Assembly (NCBI RefSeq): GCF_000321225.1
Contig: NW_004451506.1
Span: 135,214-199,213 of the forward strand
DNA: 64,000 bases
Source of the DNA: Odobenus rosmarus divergens
Taxonomy: Eukaryota > Chordata > Mammalia > Carnivora > Odobenidae
Direction of reading: 5' to 3'
This document shows positions 56,460 through 64,000 of this stretch, piece by piece (positions within the stretch are counted from its first letter, which is position 1; each line of letters starts with the position of its first letter). Both the position numbers and the translations under genes were made by a program. The notes below the pieces were generated by a model. The model saw nothing but the letters and a program-made list of their open reading frames with translations. It ran no database searches and was not told where the DNA came from.

Positions 56460-58237
56460 CAGGAAGTCTGAGAAAGAAAGCCATCACATTTCAACAGGAC
56501 ACAAAACCAATAGAAAAAAGAGCCCTCTGAAGTGAGAATAGCTAACTGAACGTATTTTTCTTCCCACAATTCAGAAAAATGAATTTCATATAAAAATAGC
56601 AAAGAAAGAAGTAAAATCTCCTATGTAGTTATTTTAGGAAAAAAAAGAATAAAGAACAGAATAAAATCTTAGAAGCAATGAAAGTGTACCACAAAATCTT
56701 GCTCAAAAAATAGTAGCATACTATTTCAAATAAGCTTAATGGCATTAGTAAAGTGATACACAATATCAAGAATAGCATGAATCAGAATAATTTAGAAATG
56801 AGGCGATGTCATTCAACAAAGAACTAGAAATAAGTGAAAAAAATCATTTTCCAATGAAGACAAACTAGAAGAACACAGAAACAAATAAATTCAACCAATA
56901 AAGTCTGAAGAAAAGTAGATAAAGAAACTTTTAAAAAAATAAGGAAAGGGGCAAAAAGAATGTGAGAGGAAATGACAAATGTTAAAGATACATAGAGAAG
57001 ATCAAACATACAAAAGGAGCTCCTGCAGAAGAAAACCAAAGCGAAAGAACAGAACACATATAAATACTTTATTCAAGAACACTGTTCTGAATTTCAAAAA
57101 TGAACCACACATTTAAACAGTGTATCATGTATCTGAGAACAGGAATGTCTCAAAATGATCTACACCAAGGTATATTTTCGGAAAGGTATTGGATATTAAA
57201 TAAAAATATCCTGGGGCATCTGGGGGGCTCAGTAGGTTAAGCGTCCAACTCTGGGTTTCCACTCAGGTCATGATTTCAGGGTCATGGGATTGAGCCCCGC
57301 CCACATTGGGGAGTGGACTTGTGGATTCTCTCTCTCCCGCTCCTCTGCCCCTCCCTCTGATCATGCCCTCTCTCTAAAATAAATAAGTCTTAAGAAAATA
57401 TATCCTTTGGGTATCTAGGAAAAAAGAAAAGAATTTTATAAGGAAAATATCCAGATTTTAAAAGCAATGCTTTATGCCACATGTGACATGATGAGTCGGT
57501 ATGGACCACAACTAATTTTTAAGGGTAAAAGTCCCAGAAAAGCTATTACACGAAACAACTCAAAAAATAATGTTTTCAAGAGATTTCCCTAAGGGATCTA
57601 GTGGAAAATGTGGTTCAGAAAATCAAAATAACTAGAGAGACTTCAACGTAATGACTTGTGATGAGCATTAATTAGTTACTTTTGCAACTAGGTCAAAAAT
57701 GAAAAAAGGGAGAAATTATAGTATGCAGTGGCTATATGATCTTAATCCCAATATATCATAAATCAATAAAAATGCAAGGAAATATGTTTTAATTCCTTTC
57801 AGTAATTCTAATCGAATTGTGTGGGCTAAAATAAAAGATTGAGCACGTAATGTGAATATACACACATATAGACACACACACACATATATAACCTGAATGC
57901 AAATATAACTGTCTTATCTCTGCTCAACCAGAAACAATGAACTAGTAGTATCTAGTGCCCAAATTGTGGTCTTGAAATACTATTTTTCATTGGAAGAATC
58001 TAAGAGGTTTTAGAGAAATGATGTCTAGGGCAAGAAGCAAGAACTACAAAAGATGAGCCTGAAACATCTTGTAATGCTGGGTATCAAGGAAATTATCTAA
58101 GAATATTAGGACAATGTTAGGAAGACTTAGAAGTCAACATGAAGGGACTGCCTTCTTGCCAAAGATAGAAAAATTTAAACTTCAATAAGAATAATAACTG
58201 CAGTGCATGGAAGCCCATGAAATGTGTTAAAATTCAT
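56460..58237 (+). mobile_element. Ancient L1 or HAL1-like fossil, ORF1 side
   Basis: A-rich sense strand with phrases such as 'gaaagaacagaacacatata', 'tgaatttcaaaaatgaacca' and 'gatctacaccaaggtatatt', which recall the L1/HAL1 ORF1 3' region ('caacaccaagacatatt'). Many stops and indels remove any frame. A CAN-SINE is inserted at 57213. Confidence 0.4.
57213..57395 (+). mobile_element. CAN-SINE (SINEC), diverged
   Basis: Head 'ggggcatctggggggctcag', then 'cactcaggtcatgatttcag', a short CT block and an A-rich tail. Probable target-site copies 'aaaatatcct' and 'aaaatatatcct' flank it. Confidence 0.92.
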
Positions 58238-58350
58238 GGGGTGCCTGGCTGGCTAGATCAGTAGAGTATGCAACTCTTGATTGCATGAGTCGTGAGTTTA
58301 AGGCCCACACTGGGCATGGAGCCTACTTAAAAAAAAAAAAAAAAGAATTA
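58238..58350 (+). mobile_element. Short CAN-SINE variant lacking the CT-rich region
   Basis: The head 'ggggtgcctggctggctaga' and middle 'ctcttgattgcatgagtcgt' lead straight from 'gggcatggagcctacttaaa' into poly-A, without the usual CT-rich segment. 'aattcat' flanks both sides (58231-58237 and 58353-58359). Confidence 0.85.
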
Positions 58351-59973
58351 GGAATTCATCAAGATTTTTGAACTTGGTCATTTTTTACAGTGATAAGGAA
58401 TCAACTAATTATCTTGATAACCAGATAAATAAAAGGACAGACTTGAACATTTATTCTGTTTTCCTGTATGGGCCTGTTTCACTGGGTAATCAAAGAGTAG
58501 AGGAGATGAAGTAGCTCTTTATAAAATGACAGAAGTGGAAAACTCCCAAAGGTAGCATTAGAACAGCACAATTTTATAACCCCAGTTAATAAATCTAGGT
58601 ACTGGACATCAATTAAACAGTGAAATCCAGACATCACTTGCCCTTGATCAAAGAACACATTCTCACCAATAGACTTGCCAAAGAGATCAGACCTCAGTTT
58701 GATCAAGCCTCTGTGCGTCAGTGTTCACTCACTCAGCAAAATCCCCCGTGTGAAAGTCTGCAGTTCAAATGGCCTGAGCACTTCAAAGATAAATTCTAAG
58801 TAAAAGAAAGGAATAGATGGAGAATGTGTGTTTGAAAGAGACCTAAAAGACATACTATATTTTTTTTAATGGGCAAGATTAAACTATAGTATCTAGGGTG
58901 TGCTAGATAAAATTAGAGTGAGTGATAAGATTTTACAGATACGCAAAAAAAAAAGAAACAAAAGAAACAAAACAACACATAAAAAAACAGAAGCCAAGAT
59001 AGTAGTTACTTTTAGAGGCCTGGAGACACATGGAAGGAATTCTGTTTTTTTGGCCTGAGTGATGGTTATGAAGGTATTACCATTATAATATATATATGCC
59101 TATATATATATAAATATAATATGCCAAGCTATATATTGTGTTTCATTTTACAACGAAAATAAAGTAAAGCTCATCATACACACTCACTCCCTGCTCTTAA
59201 GAGAGACAGTAAGGAATCCATAAATCCATTAAATAAAGTGAATCCACTGACCCTAGCAGATGAGCAGGTACCCAAACTACCTGATACCCTAAAGGTTTCT
59301 GCCACACGCTGAGGATTTTGAGCCACTCTTTGATGTCTGTGTGAGACATGGGATACACAGAAGATAAAGCCAGGAACCTGCCCAAATAGAACCCCACATA
59401 AAATTGTGCCCCTGAAGAGCTAAATCAGTATAGATGAATAATAAATAAAGCCTATAAGGGATCTAACAAGAAAACTTGATGTTGTGTGGACATAAAACCA
59501 AAAACAAGGAAACTCATGTGAATTTATGGCCATCAACTGAATACTACGCACTCTGAATTAATGTCTCTGTGTTCCCTATGTAGCTTAAACAAGAAACAAA
59601 CAAGCATACACACACAAACTCACCAATGGAGAATTTAATTTAAATTAAGTTTGGTAGTTTTCTTTGGTGACTGGCAAACCTCTCTGAAGGACTTAAAGAA
59701 TTCTGGTGCATAAAGGTCCAAGGAAATGAGTGGCTCAAAGAATAATCTAAAACATATAAATACAAATCAGTAAAAAACAAGAAAACAACTTTGAAGAAAT
59801 TATCTAGGCTGCATTCCAGAGAAACAAGGAGAAATAAAATATAAAAGAGAGTAGGACACTTACAAGATAGCATCAAAAGGTCTATCATGCATCTAAACAG
59901 AATTTCAGAAGGAGATACACAGAGGAGAGAAAGCATTCAGGTAATGTTTGTATACTTAAATTGTCTATGTTAG

Positions 59974-60178
59974 GGGCGCCTGGGTGACTCAATCGGCTGA
60001 GTGTCTGCCTTCGGCTCAGGTCATGATCCCAGGGTCCTGGGATCCAGTCCCTCATTCGGCTCCCTGCTCCGCGGGGAGCTCGTTTCTCCCTCTCCCTCTG
60101 CCCCTCCCCGCTGCTCCTGCACATGCTCTCTCTTTCTCTCTCACTCTTTCTCAAATAAAAACCTTTAAAAAAATAAAA
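59974..60178 (+). mobile_element. CAN-SINE (SINEC), young-looking, perfect 17-bp target site
   Basis: Head 'gggcgcctgggtgactcaat', then 'ggtcatgatcccagggtcct', CT-rich sequence and tail. The 17-base site 'taaattgtctatgttag' is present exactly at 59957-59973 and 60179-60195. It sits inside the old L1. Confidence 0.97.
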
Positions 60179-62954
60179 TAAATTGTCTATGTTAGAAAAA
60201 AAGTAGAAAAAAGTATAAAAATAAGCCAAATGATTAGAATAAAGGAAATTATAAAGATAAGAAACCAATGAAACAGAAAACAAATATATAATAGAGAGGG
60301 CCATGAAGCTAAAAAACAGTTTCTTGAAAAAAGCTATAAAATAATGAGAGCTCCAAGGCTCTGTGGGGGGCTGAGGGAGGGCAAAGACACAAAAAAAGAG
60401 AAGCAGGCACAAACAGTATTAAAAATGAAAAGATAGGTGTAACCTCAGATCTCACAGAAATTACACAGATAACAAGATATAAAAAATTTATGCCAAAAAT
60501 GAAAAAAACTTTAATAGGTGAATTCCTAAAAAAAAAAAAAATAGTTACCAATACTGATTTAAGGAGAAATAGAGAATCTGACTAGCTCTTTAAACAAATA
60601 CTATGAATCTGCAATTGAAATTTTCCCACCAAGGAAATGCCATCCCTAGATAGTTTTACTGATGGGATCTTCCAAAGTATTCCAGAGATCGATAAACCAA
60701 GTGCTATACAAAGTCTTCCAGAGATTAGAAAACAGGGAAAGATTTTCTAATTCCTTTTATGAAGCTAGGTATATCATACATGCTCTGTACAATAGAAAGG
60801 AAAATGGGAGGCCAATCACACAGATGACCATGGATGCAAAAATTCTAAATAGAATAGGAGCAAACTGAATCCAACAATATATAAAGGAGATAAATATAAT
60901 AACCAATTTGAATTTATCTCATGCATATGATACTGGTTTCTACTAGAAATTGAAGCACACCATAACACCAAAGGAAAAAATCAGTATCTCAAAAGATGAA
61001 AAAAAAGTATTCATTTAAATTCTAATGCCTGTTGAATCTAACACATTTGGATGAAAGGGAAAATCCTTAAGAGGCTATCTACAAAATAGGGCTGTTCACC
61101 TCCCAGTGAACTTCACACTTATTGGTGACTTATGGATGGCAGCCACTTTGAGATCAGGAAAAATCGATGATGCTGACTATCTCTACTTCTATTCAACACT
61201 GTACTGTTCTAATCAGCACAGAAAGGACCAGAAAGATATATAACAAAGCATAGTCACTGGAAAGAATGAAACAAAATTCTCATTACTTGCAGATGATAAT
61301 GCCTCTGCAGAATTCCTTCCTCACTAAAGACCCTTGAAGTAAAGTTTATGAATTTAAAAAGTTTAGCAGGAGGCTTGACTCAAGATTTTGAAGCAAGAAC
61401 CTTGAAACAAGATTCCAAGTGATTTTCACTTTACTGTGCCAACAACGATCATTTAAAAAATACAATTTTTAAAATAGAAAAGATCACCAAAAAATGTAAA
61501 GTACCTAGGAATATATTTAACAACAGAAGGCCAAACCCTCATGAAGAAAATTATGAAATTCTATGGATCATAAACATTTAAATGTAAACAGATACGGTTT
61601 GAGATGGAAAGACTTATTGTCATAATATAAATTCTCTTTACACTGATTTTTAGATTCATGCAATTTCCATGAAAATTACAACACAAAACTTGGTCAAGGG
61701 CTTCTAAAATGTATAGGAAGGAGCAAAGATCCAATTTAGACATTATTGAAGAAGAACAAGTTTTAGAGTATGTGCTCTCCCAGATAGCAAGATTTATACC
61801 AAAGTTAGAGCAATTAAAACAATGTGCATTGTACAGGAATTGACATATGGATCAATAAAACAGAAAAGAGAATCTAGAAACTCACATATAGGGGAAGATA
61901 GAACAGGCTTTGCAAGTCAGTGAAGGAATTAAACAATAATGACTGGTTATATACATGAAACAAATCAAAATAAAACTGGATGTTTATCTCTTATCAAACC
62001 ACAGAATCATTTCCAAGATAATGAAGACACAATTGAAGGTGAGCACTATAAAAATAGTAGAAGAGATAATCAGAGAATATCCTTAGGATATTCTATCCTA
62101 TGAAAGGATTTCTTTATAGAGAACATACCAAAGGTACACACCATAGAGAAAATACTAATAATTTGATTACATTAAATTAAAGAATAACTATTCCTCAAAA
62201 AAAGTTTGGAAAGATAAACCACAAACTGGAAAAAATTGCAACACACATAGTCAACAAAAAACCTTTACCTAGAATCCACAGAGATGTTTATGAATCATTA
62301 AGAAAAAGACAACCCAGTGGGGGGGAAAATGGGCAAAAGAAATAAAGTGACATTTCATAGAAAGGTAAACACAAATGGATTATATAAAAAATGCTTAATC
62401 TTATGTGTACTCATTTGACACAAATTAAAACCCCAAGATACCATTTGACACTCCCACTAGATTGGCAAAATATTTTTCATTAGTTAACATCAAGAGTTGG
62501 CAAGGATGTGGGTCAATGGGAACTCTTCTTAACTGCAGTTGTGAGAGTAAACTAGAATGATTACTCTGGAAAACAACTTGTCATTATGTGATAACTTAAA
62601 TAGGTGTATAACCTACCACCTAACTTTGCCATCCCCAGGTTTAAACCCTAGAAAAATGCTTACATATAGAAGCCGGAGGAGTTATGAAAAAGAATGTTCA
62701 TAATGATATTGTTTGCAATAGCAAGAAAACAAACAAAACCAAAAAACCTGGAGTCTATACAAACATTCATCAGAATTTGGATAAATAAATTGGTATATAT
62801 TATTCATACAATAGAATACTATACAACATGAAAAATTAATGAAATAAATATGGCACTCAACAAGGATGCATCAGAAAAACCTTTTGAACAAAAGAAGCAA
62901 ATCACAGAATTTACAACAGGATTCAATTTATGAAAGTTCAATATAAGCCAATCT

Positions 62955-62980
62955 ATACACACACACACACACACACACAT
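62955..62980 (+). repeat. CA microsatellite
   Basis: About twelve CA units followed by TA/CA-rich sequence to about 63040. Confidence 0.92.
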
Positions 62981-63290
62981 ATCTGGAATATATATACACA
63001 CACATTCATATGTGGAATATATGTATATTCAAAAGAAACAAGGAAATTCTTAGCAAAGAAGCAGAATAGAGGTATCTCTGCAGGAGAGGGAGGGGAATGT
63101 AAACAGAAAAGGAAACGTGAAGCTTCTAGAGGACTACAAATGTTTTATTTCTTAGGTTGGGGGCTGGGCAAGCAATAGTTCCTTTTGGTTATCATTTAAA
63201 CTGAGCTGGTAAATGTTCTGTACATTTTTATGAATATTATCTACGTCAGTAAAATTGCATGCATATATATAGATATGTTTATATTGTAGA

Positions 63291-64000
63291 AAAAAATCAG
63301 TCTATGATTTTGAGCCAAGAAATAGTTATTGATATATTAGAGAGCTTTAGGCCACCGCACAATGTGTCGTTTGGGGGTTTTATTTTGTTTTTGTTTTTGT
63401 TTTTTTGCACAACTACTGCAAAGTAAAACTGCCTCCAAGTCCGGTAGGAGACTCCTCTTTGGGCACTTATGCTAGTGATCGTGGTCGTTAAAATTTTATT
63501 CCCGATACACCTGCTACTCCCACCCTTGTCCACTGTGTTACTGTTGCAACAAAAAAGCTACCATATAATGTGAGAGCCGTTATTACCAACAGGTCTAGGA
63601 GCGAGGACAGGAAGGGGATGCCTGCTTCAGACTGCCAGGGGAAGCAAACAGATGGTTGGCACTGCCGGGCAAGAGTCAGTGACTGTCCTGTATTTGGGAA
63701 GTGAGCAGACATTAGCTGGAAGATAATCTTCCAGTGCAGGGCCATAGGTGGCAGGTGGCAGAGAGACATTCTCAGAGGCCCCCAGATAAGCAGGCTAAGA
63801 TGACAGAACAGAATCTGAGAGCTCAGGCAAAGCAGCCTGGGCACGGGAATGGCTCCTGGGGCCATTTAAAAGATGAGGTGATAGGCACTAAATGCTGAGG
63901 AAACTCCTAGGGCAGGGCAATCAGTCACTGCCAGGCTTATCTTCTGACAAGGGGTAGGACTCCAGCTTGCAGCTGTAACATTAAAACGTAATGTTTCCAC
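63291..64000. other. Unique-looking intronic sequence at the window edge
   Basis: A T-rich (GTTTTT) tract at 63381-63402, then moderately GC-rich sequence without recognised repeats. A 125-codon minus-strand open frame at 63488-63865 has no recognised domain and no convincing splice sites. Confidence 0.45.

Larger units (their letters stand above)
59600..63290 (+). mobile_element. Ancient L1 (ORF2 and 3' UTR), decayed
   Basis: Sense phrases follow L1 ORF2 order: 'gaaacagaaaacaaatatat', 'catggatgcaaaaattctaa', 'gatctgagcaaatc'-like blocks, 'cattacttgcagatgataat', 'aactcccactagattggcaa'-like sequence and 'cagttgtgagagtaaactag'. The 3' end contains a CA microsatellite at 62955-62980 and L1M-type 3' UTR sequence. 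Frames are destroyed. A younger CAN-SINE is inserted at 59974. The left limit is approximate. Confidence 0.65.
41918..64000 (-). other. DGKI: DGKI intron (and upstream sequence) to the window edge
   Basis: No canonical exon encoding the residues before ILQAV was found, so the next standard exon probably lies beyond 64000. One candidate alternative exon is at 53255-53341. Repeats dominate: CAN-SINEs at 42.9, 50.6, 57.2, 58.2 and 60.0 kb, old repeats at 46.9-47.4 and 54.1-54.6 kb, MIR pieces at 42.15, 45.2, 46.0, 52.4 and 55.2 kb, purine tracts at 43.5 and 43.65 kb, and L1-derived sequence from 55.8 to 63.3 kb. The last 700 bases look unique. Confidence 0.7.

Noticed and set aside
59885..60412. 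175-codon minus-strand open frame, the longest in the window
   Set aside because: It reads antisense through a CAN-SINE and old L1 sequence, and its composition (Phe/Leu/Ser-rich, then Arg/Glu-rich) follows those repeats.

Overview
This is vertebrate nuclear DNA from a carnivoran mammal. About a dozen copies of the carnivore-specific tRNA-Lys-derived SINE (CAN-SINE/SINEC) are present, recognisable by the head GGGCGCCTGGGTGGCTCAGT, a CT-rich middle and a tail of CAAATAAATAAA plus A-rich sequence. The tail types (for example 'gtgttccctctctcgctgtg' in the 50.6 kb copy) look more like bears, seals or mustelids than dog or cat. That finer placement is my inference. There are no bacterial features, operons or CRISPR arrays.

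The only gene I can support is the 3' end of DGKI (diacylglycerol kinase iota), on the minus strand. Five consecutive coding exons are seen, in transcript order 41880-41917, 38349-38469, 28082-28118, 26316-26415 and 21769-21885. All have GT-AG borders and matching phases. Together they encode the last 136 residues: the ankyrin-repeat region and the C-terminal ETAV PDZ-binding tail. The catalytic, C1 and upstream exons lie beyond the right edge of the window. One possible alternative exon (53255-53341) has a strong donor; in the phase used by the next exon it would stop translation before the ankyrin repeats.

Layout: 1-20.7 kb is gene-free 3' flank with fossil repeats, one 3'-end L1, three CAN-SINEs and several microsatellites. 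From about 20.7 to 21.8 kb lie the stop codon and proximal 3' UTR. From 21.9 to 41.9 kb exons alternate with introns containing L1 tails, SINEs, L2 and MIR fossils. From 41.9 to 64 kb is one large intron (or two, if the candidate exon is real); its right part, 55.8-63.3 kb, is mostly old L1/HAL1-like sequence with younger SINEs inserted in it.

The most useful second-look items are the candidate truncating exon, a pair of 69-bp direct repeats flanking the 121-nt ankyrin exon, several perfect inverted repeats (one in the DGKI 3' UTR), a nuclear-receptor half-site array in an intron, and near-perfect SINE target-site duplications that could mark recent, possibly polymorphic insertions. I found no convincing new multi-gene system.
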